Shown one piece after another: positions 32,629 to 41,726 of a DNA stretch of 64,000 bases. The stretch spans positions 124,001-188,000 of the forward strand of contig NZ_AEWH01000024.1 of the NCBI RefSeq assembly GCF_000190475.1, written 5' to 3'. Position 1 is the stretch's first letter. Each line of letters opens with the position of its first letter. A program made the translations under genes and the position numbers. The notes beneath the pieces are model-generated. The model made no database searches and was not told the origin of the DNA. It worked only from the letters and a program-made list of their open reading frames with translations. The stretch comes from Ornithinibacillus scapharcae TW25 (GTDB taxonomy: Bacteria; Bacillota; Bacilli; Bacillales; Amphibacillaceae).

Positions 32629-33132
32629 ATGAAAAAATTAGCATTACTTGCTGGGTTAGTACTAATGATGGTTCTTGCGGCATGTTCACCAGAAGCAGAC
32701 GAGGTATTGGATTTTCACAATGGAGTAGTAGATAATGTTAAACCTAAAATAGAAGAAATTCCAGAGATTTATAATAATGTTTTTGCTGCTGCGACAGAAG
32801 AAGAAGCAATCGAAGTATTTGATAATGAGTTAATGCCACTTATGAAAGAAATTGAAGATTACTTTAACAAGCAAGAATTAGAACATGATGTTGCAAAAGA
32901 ATATCATGGTTTATATGTTGATTTGGTTAAGTCGATGAGCGATGTTCTTGCAAAGGAAAAAGAGTATCTTACTGCTTTAACTGATCCGAATTCTTCAGAA
33001 GATGATGTATTAGCTCTTGAGGAAGAGTTAAATGAGTTAAATAAAGTAGCGGAAGATAAAGATAAAGCTGTAACCGATCATTGGGAATCTTTACAAGAAG
33101 AATATGACTTTGTAGACGAAGAAGAAGAGTAA
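32629..33132 (+). CDS. Acidic helical lipoprotein of unknown function
   Basis: 167 residues. Signal peptide with lipobox LAAC (Cys about 19). The mature part is almost entirely helical and very acidic, ending DFVDEEEE. It resembles the YkyA-type and other small Bacillus lipoproteins only in general form; the family is not certain. It has its own promoter and terminator, hence is monocistronic. Confidence 0.75.
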   Translation: MKKLALLAGLVLMMVLAACSPEADEVLDFHNGVVDNVKPKIEEIPEIYNNVFAAATEEEAIEVFDNELMPLMKEIEDYFNKQELEHDVAKEYHGLYVDLVKSMSDVLAKEKEYLTALTDPNSSEDDVLALEEELNELNKVAEDKDKAVTDHWESLQEEYDFVDEEEE

Positions 33133-33147
33133 TATTATCAAAAAAGG

Positions 33148-33187
33148 GACTATTGGTTTTGTTTATCAAAACTGATAGTCTTTTTTT
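33148..33187 (+). terminator. Terminator of the lipoprotein gene
   Basis: GACTAT-T-GGTTTTG pairs with CAAAACT-G-ATAGTC, followed by seven T. Confidence 0.9.
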
Positions 33188-33362
33188 AGTAAGTAGTGTT
33201 TATAAACTAACTCGTTCACCAAAACAAAAGAAAATGATATTCCTATAATATAAGATTATTTAGAAAAAAAGCTATCTTGATATTTTTCAGAAAATATAGG
33301 AAAATAATGGTGTGGGAACATAAATGGTATGTAGTCCCTAATTTGTCTTAGGAGGGATAGGT

Positions 33363-33989
33363 ATGCTCGTCAAAAATGATTATGTTAATAAGAAGGATGT
33401 TGTGTTTGTAAGAGAAAATGATAGTTTAGAAGCGGTAATGAAGACATTAGATGATTCTGGATATCGTTGTATTCCAGTCCTAGATGAAGCGGAAGAAAAG
33501 TATGTCGGCAATATTTATAAGGTTGATTTACTAGAGTATGAGCTTGATCACTCTTTAGTTGGTGAATTATCCAAGCTAATAACAGATCGAGAAGGATATA
33601 TAAAGGAAGATGCCCCTTTCTTCAAAGTGTTCTCATCCATTAAGCAATTACCTTACTTAGCTGTTGTAAATGATGACTTAGAATTTTTAGGGATACTAAC
33701 CAACGGTAATGTTATTCAAGTATTAGAAAATGCTTGGGGGGTACATAATGGTAGCTATTCCTTCACTATTGGTACAATTGAATATGCAGGTGCATTACAG
33801 AAAATGCTTAAAGTAGTAAATAAGCATTGTAACGTTCAAAGTGTTATTTCCTTAAATAATAACTCTCATTATGTTCGTAGGGTTTGTATCGTGCTACCAA
33901 AGGAAGTGGATGAATCACTAGCAAAAAAGATAAGTGCTGATTTAGAAAAGAATAACTTTACCGTTACGGATATTGAGAAGTTAAATTAA
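33363..33989 (+). CDS. CBS-domain protein, CbpA-like (probable cyclic-di-AMP-binding)
   Basis: 208 residues: two CBS motifs (about 8-65 and 70-125), each with the usual strand-turn pattern (YRCIPVLDEAEEKYVGNI; PYLAVVNDDLEFLGILTNG), and a C-terminal ACT-like domain (about 135-208). This CBS-CBS-ACT layout and length fit Listeria CbpA-type proteins, which bind cyclic-di-AMP. The assignment is from architecture, not from tested residues. RBS GGAGGGA upstream. Single gene ending at a bidirectional terminator. Confidence 0.75.
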   Translation: MLVKNDYVNKKDVVFVRENDSLEAVMKTLDDSGYRCIPVLDEAEEKYVGNIYKVDLLEYELDHSLVGELSKLITDREGYIKEDAPFFKVFSSIKQLPYLAVVNDDLEFLGILTNGNVIQVLENAWGVHNGSYSFTIGTIEYAGALQKMLKVVNKHCNVQSVISLNNNSHYVRRVCIVLPKEVDESLAKKISADLEKNNFTVTDIEKLN

Positions 33990-34000
33990 TTTGCAGAATA

Positions 34001-34037
34001 GCTACTGGATCAAGTCTGATTCAGTAGCCTTTTGTTT
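34001..34037. terminator. Bidirectional terminator
   Basis: GCTACTGGATCA pairs with TGATTCAGTAGC (one mismatch-type pair), followed by TTTTGTTTTT. It serves the CBS gene and possibly the convergent RNase H gene. Confidence 0.85.
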
Positions 34038-34050
34038 TTACAAGTGACTT

Positions 34051-34440
34051 TTATGTCCGAACGATAGCCTTTCTCGCCAGTCGGTCAGCATTACCGTTTT
34101 CTTTTTCAGGTATCCATTTAATAAAGAAATATGGAAATTGATTTGCTTTTTCTTGTATACGTTCAACAAGTGGGAGAAAGGTTTTATTTTTCGTGAAATT
34201 ATTATCAACCGCGTGTACCACTGCCTGTGAGTCAGAGCGGAAGGATAATATTTCGTTTGGAAAATCCTTTTCACAAATGTCAAGTGCTGCAATTACCGCA
34301 TGAAACTCAGCTTCATGATTGGTCATTTCTCCCAATGGAATACTGTATTCAAAACGATTCCCACTTGCCTTAATATATACACCAGCACCACTGACACCTG
34401 GATTGCCACTTGATGCCCCGTCCGTATATACTTCAATCAA
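34051..34440 (-). CDS. RNase H type I-family protein (YpeP-like)
   Basis: 129 residues. Ribonuclease HI fold with the acidic catalytic set visible: Asp in YTDGASSGNPG (about 6), Glu in NHEAEFHA (about 43), Asp in RSDSQAV (about 69) and Asp in NGNADRLA (about 117). The basic handle region of E. coli RNase HI is absent, as in B. subtilis YpeP/YpdQ. It probably degrades RNA in RNA-DNA hybrids, though some relatives are inactive in vitro. Monocistronic. Confidence 0.88.
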   Translation of the reverse strand: MIEVYTDGASSGNPGVSGAGVYIKASGNRFEYSIPLGEMTNHEAEFHAVIAALDICEKDFPNEILSFRSDSQAVVHAVDNNFTKNKTFLPLVERIQEKANQFPYFFIKWIPEKENGNADRLARKAIVRT

Positions 34441-34692
34441 ATATCCCCACTCCTCCCCTTATCGGTATTGTATTTTCAATATAGTAGAAGCTAGTAAGAA
34501 ATGCAATATCTAAACAACTGCAATTATGTAACATGGTATAGGGGTGTACGTAAGTATGGAAGCATTAGACTGACTCGAAAATTCATTTAACATAAGATTG
34601 GGAAAACAAAATGGATTAAATAGCCGATATAAGGGTATAGAGAAAAAGAGGAAACTGCATAGGATAATAAGGAAAGGGGTTTAGGGGAAATC

Positions 34693-35832
34693 ATGAATTC
34701 AGCGTCTACAATTGCTAAATTAAAGCCATTGCTTAAAGATATATTTAATCATTTACATGCTAACCCAGAAGTAGGATGGAAGGAATATAAAACGACTGAG
34801 TATATAAAAGGATTGCTAGAGGATAAACCATGTAAAGTGAGAACATTTCATGATTGTACTGGATTAGTAGCGGAAATTGGGAATGGAAAGCCGGTCATTG
34901 CCATTAGGGCAGATATTGATGGATTATGGCAGGAGGTAAATGGCGAATTTCAGGCAAATCATTCTTGTGGTCATGATGCACATATGACGATTGTTCTTGG
35001 CATTCTATTTACATTGATAGAGGACGGATTCCCTAACCAAGGGACATTTCGCTTCATTTTTCAACCTGCTGAAGAAAAAGGAAATGGTGCTATTTCCTTA
35101 GTTGAAAAAGGTGTCGTGGATGATGTGGATTACCTATATGGCATGCATTTGAGACCTATTCAAGAATTAGAATATGGCCAGTTCGCTCCTGCTATTCGTC
35201 ATGGGGCATCATGGTCATTACAAGGTGTTATTACAGGGGAGGATGCCCACGGTGCTAGGCCACATCTAAATGCCAATGCAATACAAGTCGGTAGCGAATT
35301 TTTTCAACATCTATCTAATATCTATCTGGATCCGATGATTCCGCATTCGGTCAAGATGACTAGCTTCCATGCAGGGGGAGAGAGTACCAACATTATTCCA
35401 GGGAATGCAACGTTTTCAGTGGATATGCGTGCTCAAACAAATGAAGCAATGGAAGCCTTGTTTGAAAAGGTAAAGCGAATTGCGACTATGTTGTCGGATT
35501 ATCACGAAGTTAACATTAAGCTGACGGTGGAGACATGTATTGCAGCTGCAGTAATCAATAAAGAAGCAAGTTCCTTGATGGAGAGTGCTATTATCGATAC
35601 AGTAGGAAAAGGACAACTTGTTCCAATGATCACCACAACTGGTGGTGATGATTTTCATTTCTACTCGATTAAAAGACCTACCATTAAAGCAACGATGCTC
35701 GCTATCGGTTGTGACCTAGAGCCTGGATTACATCATCCATCGATGACGTTCAATTATGATGCAATTGAACCAAGTGTCGAGATTTTGGTAAATGCGTTAT
35801 GGAGAACAGTGGATAAATACTTTAAAGAGTAG
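34693..35832 (+). CDS. M20-family amidohydrolase (N-acyl amino acid or peptide deacylase)
   Basis: 379-residue cytoplasmic metallo-hydrolase of the M20D type. Metal ligands and catalytic residues are visible: HSCGHDAHMT (about 90-99), PAEEKGNG (about 130-137) and the late HHPSMTFN. A dimerisation domain sits in the middle. Start ATG 34693 behind AGGGGAAA. The next gene, 80 bases on, is an N-acylamino acid racemase. In Geobacillus this pairing forms part of a route that converts D- into L-amino acids through N-succinyl intermediates. The acyltransferase of that route is not present here, so function is inferred. Confidence 0.85.
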   Translation: MNSASTIAKLKPLLKDIFNHLHANPEVGWKEYKTTEYIKGLLEDKPCKVRTFHDCTGLVAEIGNGKPVIAIRADIDGLWQEVNGEFQANHSCGHDAHMTIVLGILFTLIEDGFPNQGTFRFIFQPAEEKGNGAISLVEKGVVDDVDYLYGMHLRPIQELEYGQFAPAIRHGASWSLQGVITGEDAHGARPHLNANAIQVGSEFFQHLSNIYLDPMIPHSVKMTSFHAGGESTNIIPGNATFSVDMRAQTNEAMEALFEKVKRIATMLSDYHEVNIKLTVETCIAAAVINKEASSLMESAIIDTVGKGQLVPMITTTGGDDFHFYSIKRPTIKATMLAIGCDLEPGLHHPSMTFNYDAIEPSVEILVNALWRTVDKYFKE

Positions 35833-35912
35833 GCAGGAACTAGTGTGTTAGACTTATAGAAAAGTTTTTCTAGTGGTGCAACCTGAATATATCTGAGGAA
35901 GAAGTGTATAAC

Positions 35913-37028
35913 ATGGCAATACCATTGACGAAGTTTATTTTGCATCGATTAAGAATGCGGATGATTGACCCTTTTGCAACTAGCTTTGGTACGATGCAGG
36001 ACAAAGAATTCTTTGTTATCGAGGCTGTGGATGAAGACGGTTTTAGGGGATATGGTGAGAGTGTTGCTTTCTCCATCCCTTGGTATACAGAGGAAACAGT
36101 AAAGACTACTAAGCATATCATAGAGGACTTTTTAATTCCTTTAATAAGAGAGCAAAAGATTGAGCACCCGGATGAAGTTTTTTTAGCTTTTGAACGATTA
36201 AGAGGAAATAATATGGCAAAGGCTGCTATCGAAGGGGCTATGTGGGATCTCTATGCAAAACGACAAGGGATACCATTAGCAAAGGCACTGGGGGGAGAGA
36301 AGGAAACAATCGATGTCGGTATAAGTATCGGATTACAACCTACAGTGAGTGACTTGTTGAAGAAAATAGAAGGGTTTCTTGATGAAGGTTACAAGCGGAT
36401 AAAACTAAAAATTAAACCTGGTCATGATGTGGGATTGCTACGTGAGGTAAGGAAGGCTTTTCCAGATACACCGATTATGGCTGATGCGAATTCTGCCTAT
36501 ACATTGGAGGATATAAGCTTATTCAAACAATTAGACGAATTGGATTTAATTATGATTGAACAACCACTACAGCACAACGATATTATTGACCATGCAAAGC
36601 TTCAAAGGGAAATTAATACACCAATTTGTTTGGATGAAAGTATATACTCCCTTTATGATGTACAAAAAGCTATTGAGCTAGGCAGTTGTAAGGTTATGAA
36701 CGTCAAAGTTGGTCGGGTCGGTGGCTTATCTGAATCTGTAAGGATACATGATTATTGTAAGGAGCATGGAATTCCTGTTTGGTGCGGTGGTATGCTGGAA
36801 GCTGGTGTAGGACGAGCCCATAATATTGCCATTAGTTCGTTATCGAACTTTGTCTTACCAGGGGACACAGCAGGATCTTCTCGTTATTGGGAAAAAGATA
36901 TCATCAAACCGGAAGTCACAGTAGAGAATGGAGTAATCCATGTACCTTCTGCTCCAGGTATTGGTTATGAGATAGATGAATCTGCTCTGGAAGAGTTCCG
37001 TATCGAAAAAATAATCATTCCTATATAG
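35913..37028 (+). CDS. N-acylamino acid racemase / o-succinylbenzoate synthase family enzyme
   Basis: Enolase-superfamily enzyme of 371 residues (MenC/NSAR family). The acid-base lysines are in IKLKIKPG (about 163-165) and [10 protein letters not shown] (about 263). The metal ligands lie in [13 protein letters not shown] and CLDESIY. I infer N-acylamino acid racemase rather than menaquinone synthesis, because it lies beside an M20 deacylase and not among men genes. ATG 35913 is preferred: AGGAAG is about 11 bases upstream, and GTG 35904 would sit only 2 bases from it. Confidence 0.85.
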   Translation: MAIPLTKFILHRLRMRMIDPFATSFGTMQDKEFFVIEAVDEDGFRGYGESVAFSIPWYTEETVKTTKHIIEDFLIPLIREQKIEHPDEVFLAFERLRGNNMAKAAIEGAMWDLYAKRQGIPLAKALGGEKETIDVGISIGLQPTVSDLLKKIEGFLDEGYKRIKLKIKPGHDVGLLREVRKAFPDTPIMADANSAYTLEDISLFKQLDELDLIMIEQPLQHNDIIDHAKLQREINTPICLDESIYSLYDVQKAIELGSCKVMNVKVGRVGGLSESVRIHDYCKEHGIPVWCGGMLEAGVGRAHNIAISSLSNFVLPGDTAGSSRYWEKDIIKPEVTVENGVIHVPSAPGIGYEIDESALEEFRIEKIIIPI

Positions 37029-37032
37029 GAAA

Positions 37033-37073
37033 GAGGAGAGTCTTCCGTTGTAAGATGAAGGACTCTCCTTTTC
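37033..37073 (+). terminator. Terminator of the deacylase-racemase pair
   Basis: AGGAGAGTCTTC pairs with GAAGGACTCTCCT (with a one-base irregularity), followed by TTTT. Confidence 0.85.
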
Positions 37074-37139
37074 CAATATAAAGGGAGGGTAAACTAGATC
37101 ATACCAAGCATGTTAAGCCAGGATTATTCCATTGAAGCA

Positions 37140-38270
37140 TTACTTCTTCTCTTCAAAATAATCCACTAGACCATCCGTAATTGCTTTAGCGACATCTTCT
37201 CGGTAGGCATCTGTTTTCATTTTTTCAAGATCACCGGGATTAGTCATAAAGCCTAATTCTAATAGAATTGCAGGCTTTCGATTATTGTGTAATACATAAT
37301 AACCTTCTTGTCGAATTCCTCGATCATTCATATTGAGATGATCGGTTAGAGCACTATGAACTTTTTCTGCCAGCTTAGCACTTGATTGTTGATGGTAGAA
37401 ATAGGTATTGATTCCATTTACTCCAGGGTCACTAAAATAATCGTAGTGAAGGCTGATAAATACATCGGTGTCATTTGAATTACTTTGGTTTACTCGATCT
37501 TGTAACGATTGAAATGAATCATCTTCTCTAGTGAAGAGCACGTTCGCACCTTCTTGCTCTAGATATTGCTTGATTACTTTAGCAGTCGCTAGTGTAATGT
37601 CTTTTTCTAGTAATCCGTTACTTACTGCACCTGGGTCCATTCCACCATGCCCTGCATCGATCATAATGTTATATCCATCTAATTGGTATTTTGTTACTTG
37701 AATGGTATCCTCGGAAATTTGAACTTCTTTTGGCTCGATATAACCAACTGGTATTTCCATCCTTCCAGTGATAGCATGTTCTGGTTTGAATCTTTCTAGT
37801 AGGAAATCCTCTTGACTGTCTATTTGATTATAGTCTGCTTCCACTTCTTTATCAGGTGTTTCTATTTCCTCAACTTCTTTATTACCGCTATCCTCACTAG
37901 GTTGCTCTTGAGCTTCACTTGTCTTATCCGTATTTTTTTCCACTTCTATTTCTTTGTTCGTATTCTCTACTTGTCTTTCTTCTAAAATCTTTAAATCTTT
38001 TGCATAAACCCATACAGGTTGTCCATCATAGAATGTTTTGACCCAACCTTCTTGTTCGGCAAAAGTTCTAAGTCTATCCCCGACGTTTAATTCACCAACG
38101 ATATCTGCATTTTCAGAAGGAGATACATACATGGTAACATCATCGGTTACTACTTCTAATAGTTTCTCATGGTCTTGTGTTAACTCCTCTGCATGTATGG
38201 TTAAAGTAGGCATTAGGGATATTAGGAATATCAAAATTCCGAAAGCGAAAATTAAGTTTGCCTTTCTCAT
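37140..38270 (-). CDS. Secreted N-acetylmuramoyl-L-alanine amidase with SH3 domain
   Basis: 376 residues, exported: signal peptide to about residue 27 (IHAEE). An SH3b wall-binding domain (about 38-95, ending GQPVWVYAKDLK) is followed by a low-complexity acidic linker rich in Glu, Lys and Thr (about 100-165). Then comes an amidase_3 catalytic domain (about 200-375) with zinc ligands in DAGHGGMDPGA, Glu before the second zinc His in FISLHYD, and catalytic Glu in ELGFMTNPGD. It cleaves the bond between muramic acid and stem peptide. Single gene, minus strand; a role in growth, autolysis or sporulation cannot be distinguished. Confidence 0.92.
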   Translation of the reverse strand: MRKANLIFAFGILIFLISLMPTLTIHAEELTQDHEKLLEVVTDDVTMYVSPSENADIVGELNVGDRLRTFAEQEGWVKTFYDGQPVWVYAKDLKILEERQVENTNKEIEVEKNTDKTSEAQEQPSEDSGNKEVEEIETPDKEVEADYNQIDSQEDFLLERFKPEHAITGRMEIPVGYIEPKEVQISEDTIQVTKYQLDGYNIMIDAGHGGMDPGAVSNGLLEKDITLATAKVIKQYLEQEGANVLFTREDDSFQSLQDRVNQSNSNDTDVFISLHYDYFSDPGVNGINTYFYHQQSSAKLAEKVHSALTDHLNMNDRGIRQEGYYVLHNNRKPAILLELGFMTNPGDLEKMKTDAYREDVAKAITDGLVDYFEEKK

Positions 38271-38503
38271 ATTCTATCAATCCTTTCTCGTAGATTATGA
38301 ATCTATCAAAAAGGATGGACAAAAAATAATAGATTTAAACAGGAAAAATAAAAAATCTATATCATTACTAATTATAATGAAATTTATGTTGAAACAACGG
38401 ATATTGGAAATCTCTTAAGTAATTAGGGATTGCCAAAAATCTAATTAGGATTAGATACATATTATGTATTTAACTTTATTAAAAAACGATTTACCTAGTG
38501 ATA

Positions 38504-38532
38504 TTGACAATTTCTTGAATTGTCTTTAAGAT
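38504..38532 (+). promoter_or_regulatory. Promoter of the IclR gene with overlapping dyad
   Basis: TTGACA (38504-38509), 17 bases, TAAGAT (38527-38532). The dyad GACAATT/AATTGTC (38506-38512, 38518-38524) overlaps the -35 box, and the palindrome TAAACTAAGTTTA lies downstream at 38551-38563. Either is a candidate site for autoregulation. Confidence 0.7.
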
Positions 38533-38593
38533 GAATCTAAGTTTTTATAGTAAACTAAGTTTAGAATAATGAATATTTTTGGAGGTAGCGTTT

Positions 38594-39361
38594 GTGGATA
38601 AGAAGAAATACTGGGTACCCGCAATAGAAAGAGCAAATTTGATCATAGAACAAATTGCGAAACATCCAAATGAATTGAGATTAATCGATTTATCTAATCG
38701 ATTAGAAATAAATAAGAGCTCTATGTTTTCGCTATTACATACACTTGAAACTCTAGGATGGGTAACAAAGGAAAAAAGTGAAACGTATACGCTAGGTTCG
38801 GTCCTAGGTTTTATTGGCTCAACCTATTTGAATCAATTTAATATCCTAGAAGTCTTCTCTCGTGAAGCTAAGGAAGCCATTACAAGAGTGGATGAGCATG
38901 TCCAACTTGGCAAACTAATAGGAAGTGATGTTTTTTATATTGCAAGAGAAGAAGGAAGTTCGCCGGTGAGACTGGTAACAGATCCTGGAACACGTTACCC
39001 AGCTTATGCATCTGCAATTGGAAAAATTCAATTATCAAAGTTTAATTACGAGGAATTAAAAGCGTTATATTCAAATGAGCAGTTTCAAAAGAAAACCTTA
39101 TATACAGTTGATAGCCTGGATGCGCTATGGGAGCAACTGAAAATAGCGAAAGAGCAAGGATTTGTAATAGAGGAACAAGAGGGGGCAGAGGGCTTTTATT
39201 GTGTTGCTGCTCCAATCTATGATCATAGTAATCGGATTGTATATGGTGTTAGCTTTACGATGACCGAAAATAGTTGGATGAAAAAGAAAGAAGTGGCGAA
39301 AAAAGAAATTATCAATTTAGCAAATAAACTTTCGGTAATTGGTGGATTTGTAGGCAGTTAA
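38594..39361 (+). CDS. IclR-family transcriptional regulator
   Basis: 255 residues. N-terminal winged helix-turn-helix (about 8-70: RLIDLSNRLEINKSSMFSLLHTL). C-terminal IclR effector domain with the conserved YPAYASAIGKIQLS and the late GFYCVAAPIYDHSNRIVYGVSF. GTG 38594 is chosen with GGAGGT 7 bases upstream. It is co-oriented with and directly upstream of the sugar-acid operon, so it is its likely regulator. IclR proteins often respond to pathway sugar acids or their keto-deoxy products. Confidence 0.88.
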   Translation: MDKKKYWVPAIERANLIIEQIAKHPNELRLIDLSNRLEINKSSMFSLLHTLETLGWVTKEKSETYTLGSVLGFIGSTYLNQFNILEVFSREAKEAITRVDEHVQLGKLIGSDVFYIAREEGSSPVRLVTDPGTRYPAYASAIGKIQLSKFNYEELKALYSNEQFQKKTLYTVDSLDALWEQLKIAKEQGFVIEEQEGAEGFYCVAAPIYDHSNRIVYGVSFTMTENSWMKKKEVAKKEIINLANKLSVIGGFVGS

Positions 39362-39458
39362 ATTGATTGTCTGTGAAGCCCTATTATTGATGCTAGTTGG
39401 GTACATTCATATTTGATGAATATAAGTGATGAAATTATAAAGAGGAACAATTCAATGA

Positions 39459-39490
39459 ATGCGACATTATAATGAGTCGCATTTTTTTTA
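39459..39490 (+). terminator. Terminator of the IclR gene
   Basis: ATGCGAC pairs with GTCGCAT, 10-base loop, followed by eight T. Confidence 0.88.
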
Positions 39491-39574
39491 TTGGTGCCAT
39501 TAATTTATATATCCTAGTAGAGAGGATAGTAAAAGAATGATATTTTTACATCTTTATAGAATTCATAAAATTAT

Positions 39575-39603
39575 TTGACAATGACAAATAGATTAATTAT
39601 AAT
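39575..39603 (+). promoter_or_regulatory. Perfect consensus sigma-A promoter of the sugar-acid operon
   Basis: TTGACA (39575-39580), 17-base spacer, TATAAT (39598-39603), the exact consensus on both boxes. Transcription should begin near 39610. Such a strong promoter implies tight negative control, which the following dyads and cre site could provide. Confidence 0.9.
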
Positions 39604-39608
39604 CAGTT

Positions 39609-39675
39609 TAGTTATAAAAACTTGGTTTTATATAAAAAACCATATATAGCTACAAGCTATATATTTTTATAACTA
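39609..39675 (+). repeat. Nested three-stem inverted repeat in the operon leader
   Basis: An outer perfect 12-bp repeat (TAGTTATAAAAA 39609-39620 with TTTTTATAACTA 39664-39675) encloses two further hairpins. One is TGGTTTT...AAAAACCA (about 39623-39642). The other is TATATAGCT-ACA-AGCTATATA (39643-39663). As RNA it would fold into a compact three-way junction at the very 5' end of the mRNA. As DNA it offers several operator dyads for the IclR regulator. No known riboswitch consensus is seen. Confidence 0.7.
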
Positions 39676-39677
39676 TC

Positions 39678-39691
39678 TGAAAGCGTTAACA
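39678..39691 (+). promoter_or_regulatory. cre site (CcpA catabolite repression)
   Basis: TGAAAGCGTTAACA matches all positions of the cre consensus TGWAANCGNTNWCA. It lies about 75-90 bases downstream of the promoter's -10 box, where CcpA-HPr(Ser-P) would act as a roadblock. Confidence 0.85.
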
Positions 39692-39747
39692 AACTTATAT
39701 GTTTTCTAAACAATAAATATTGAGTCATAGAAAGGAGTTATAAAGAA

Positions 39748-40650
39748 ATGAGATTACTAACATTTCAGCATTATGGACAAGAAAAGGTAGGTATTCAAGA
39801 AAAAGAAAGCGTTTACGATTTGGTGGGTTTAGTATCTCTCTATAATAATGTTAACGGGGAGAATTACATGATAGAAAATGACTTAGATCATATCATAACC
39901 CATAATGTAGAAACAATGGAGATTATAGAAAAGGTGTGGAAATGGGCTCAATTACATACAGAAGAAACTATAGAAATTACCTATAAACTAGATGAGGTTA
40001 AGGTTCTCGCACCATTACGCCGTCCGGGCAAATTAGTATGTGTTGGAAATAATTATATGGACCATTGTATCGAACAAAATGTAACACCACCGAAAAAGCC
40101 AATGATCTTTTCTAAATGGGCTTCATGTATCGTAGGACCAGGTGAGGCTATAGAATTGCCTGAGGATTCTGAGCAAGTTGATTATGAAGCAGAACTTGCT
40201 GTTGTTATCGGTAAGAAAGGTAAGGATATTTCGGAGGAAGAAGCTTTTGATTATGTTTTCGGATATACCATCATAAACGACGTAAGTGCTAGAGATGTAC
40301 AGTTTGAGGATGTACAGTGGGTACGTGGTAAGTCCTATGACACATTTGCACCAATTGGACCTTCAATCGTTACAAAAGACGAAATTGAAGATCCGCATAA
40401 ACTTGATATTAGTTTAGAGCTTAATGGTGAAAGGCTACAGGATTCCAATACGAAGCATTTAATCTTTAATATTCCGTATATCATCTCTTATTTATCAAAA
40501 GGTTTTACGTTTGAGCCAGGTGATATTATCGCAACTGGCACACCACATGGAGTAGGAGTTTTCCGTGATCCACAGGTGTTTTTGAAGAAAGGTGACACTT
40601 GTAAAGTTGAAATTGAAAACATTGGGGTTTTAGAGAATACAGTTCGTTAA
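39748..40650 (+). CDS. FAH-family hydrolase, probable 2,4-diketo-3-deoxy-sugar-acid hydrolase
   Basis: Fumarylacetoacetate hydrolase superfamily, 300 residues. N-terminal cap (1-90), then the catalytic beta-roll with the metal ligands: VDYEAELAVVIGK (E-x-E, about 148) and an Asp in INDVSARDVQF (about 178). The downstream GTPHGVG motif is typical. In the diketo branch of L-rhamnonate and L-fuconate breakdown an enzyme of this family cleaves the diketo acid into pyruvate and L-lactate. The neighbouring rhamnonate dehydratase and lutABC support that role. RBS AAAGGAG. First gene of the operon. Confidence 0.85.
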   Translation: MRLLTFQHYGQEKVGIQEKESVYDLVGLVSLYNNVNGENYMIENDLDHIITHNVETMEIIEKVWKWAQLHTEETIEITYKLDEVKVLAPLRRPGKLVCVGNNYMDHCIEQNVTPPKKPMIFSKWASCIVGPGEAIELPEDSEQVDYEAELAVVIGKKGKDISEEEAFDYVFGYTIINDVSARDVQFEDVQWVRGKSYDTFAPIGPSIVTKDEIEDPHKLDISLELNGERLQDSNTKHLIFNIPYIISYLSKGFTFEPGDIIATGTPHGVGVFRDPQVFLKKGDTCKVEIENIGVLENTVR

Positions 40651-40671
40651 TAACAACTAGGGGGATATAAA

Positions 40672-41697
40672 ATGAAAGTACTGTCGTGGAATGGGCCGAA
40701 ACAAATGGATATAGAAGAAAGACCAGTCCCAATACTAGAACGAGATGAAGTGTTAATTAAAGTAGATGTAGTAGGTATTTGTGGTTCGGAAATAGAAGGA
40801 TTTTTAGGGCATAATAGTCTCCGAATTCCTCCTTTAGTGATGGGACATGAATTTAGTGGACATGTCGCAGAAGTTGGAGAGGCAGTGACTGGTGTGACGA
40901 TTGGTTCTAAGGTAGTTGTTAATCCTTTATTAACTTGTGGAAACTGCAAGCAATGTGTTCGGGGAAATGAAACACAATGTGAAAATAGACAGATTATCGG
41001 AGTTCATCGTTCTGGAGCTTTTGCAGAATATGTAGCTGTGCCAGCTAGTAGCATTGTAGAAGTGCCGGAAAACTTGGATTCCTATACAGCAGCATTGGCA
41101 GAACCATTAGCATGTACATTTAGAGCCGTTAAAAAAGCAATGGCGATGCATTCTATTCCAAATGTTCTTATCTATGGGGCAGGTGCTATTGGATTATTAA
41201 GTGCATTTGTTGCAAAGGAATTTGGGGCAAACAAAATTATCATGGCTGACATAAATGACGAAAGGCTTCAAACAGTAAGAGAAGTTGGTATCGAGTATAC
41301 CTTAAATAATGGTATTGAAAAATTTGAAGCAAAACTGGAAGAGATAGTAGGCTATAAAGGAATTGATGTGGTAATTGATGCTGTTGGATTCCAACCAACT
41401 CGTACACAATCCGCTAAGGTCGTTAATCCTGGTGGAGTTATTATGAACGTTGGGCTAGGAATTGATGACACGGTTGTCCCAATTAACCATTACATTCGTA
41501 GTGAAATTACAGTAATGGGTTCATTCTGTTACTCCAGGCAAGATTTTCAAGACGCAGTACAGCTACTAATAGAAGGGAAAATTTCACCTGGGGGATGGAC
41601 AGAAGTAAAAACGTTGGACAAAGGTGAACAGTCGTTCATGGAGCTAATAGAAGGAAAGGTCAAAAAAAGTAAGATCTTTTTAGCATTAGACAAATAG
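40672..41697 (+). CDS. Zinc-dependent MDR alcohol dehydrogenase, probable keto-deoxy sugar acid dehydrogenase
   Basis: 341-residue medium-chain dehydrogenase. Catalytic zinc ligands in ICGSEIEGF (Cys about 38) and MGHEFSGHV (His-Glu about 61). The structural zinc cluster is complete in LTCGNCKQCVRGNETQC (about 88-104). Rossmann motif YGAGAIGLL at about 167. In the diketo pathway the 2-keto-3-deoxy acid must be oxidised at C4; characterised enzymes for this step are SDRs, and I infer that this MDR protein takes their place here. RBS GGGGGAT; 21 bases after the hydrolase. Confidence 0.85.
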   Translation: MKVLSWNGPKQMDIEERPVPILERDEVLIKVDVVGICGSEIEGFLGHNSLRIPPLVMGHEFSGHVAEVGEAVTGVTIGSKVVVNPLLTCGNCKQCVRGNETQCENRQIIGVHRSGAFAEYVAVPASSIVEVPENLDSYTAALAEPLACTFRAVKKAMAMHSIPNVLIYGAGAIGLLSAFVAKEFGANKIIMADINDERLQTVREVGIEYTLNNGIEKFEAKLEEIVGYKGIDVVIDAVGFQPTRTQSAKVVNPGGVIMNVGLGIDDTVVPINHYIRSEITVMGSFCYSRQDFQDAVQLLIEGKISPGGWTEVKTLDKGEQSFMELIEGKVKKSKIFLALDK

Positions 41698-41726
41698 AAA
41701 TAATTTAGTTAAGGGAGGAAGTAATC

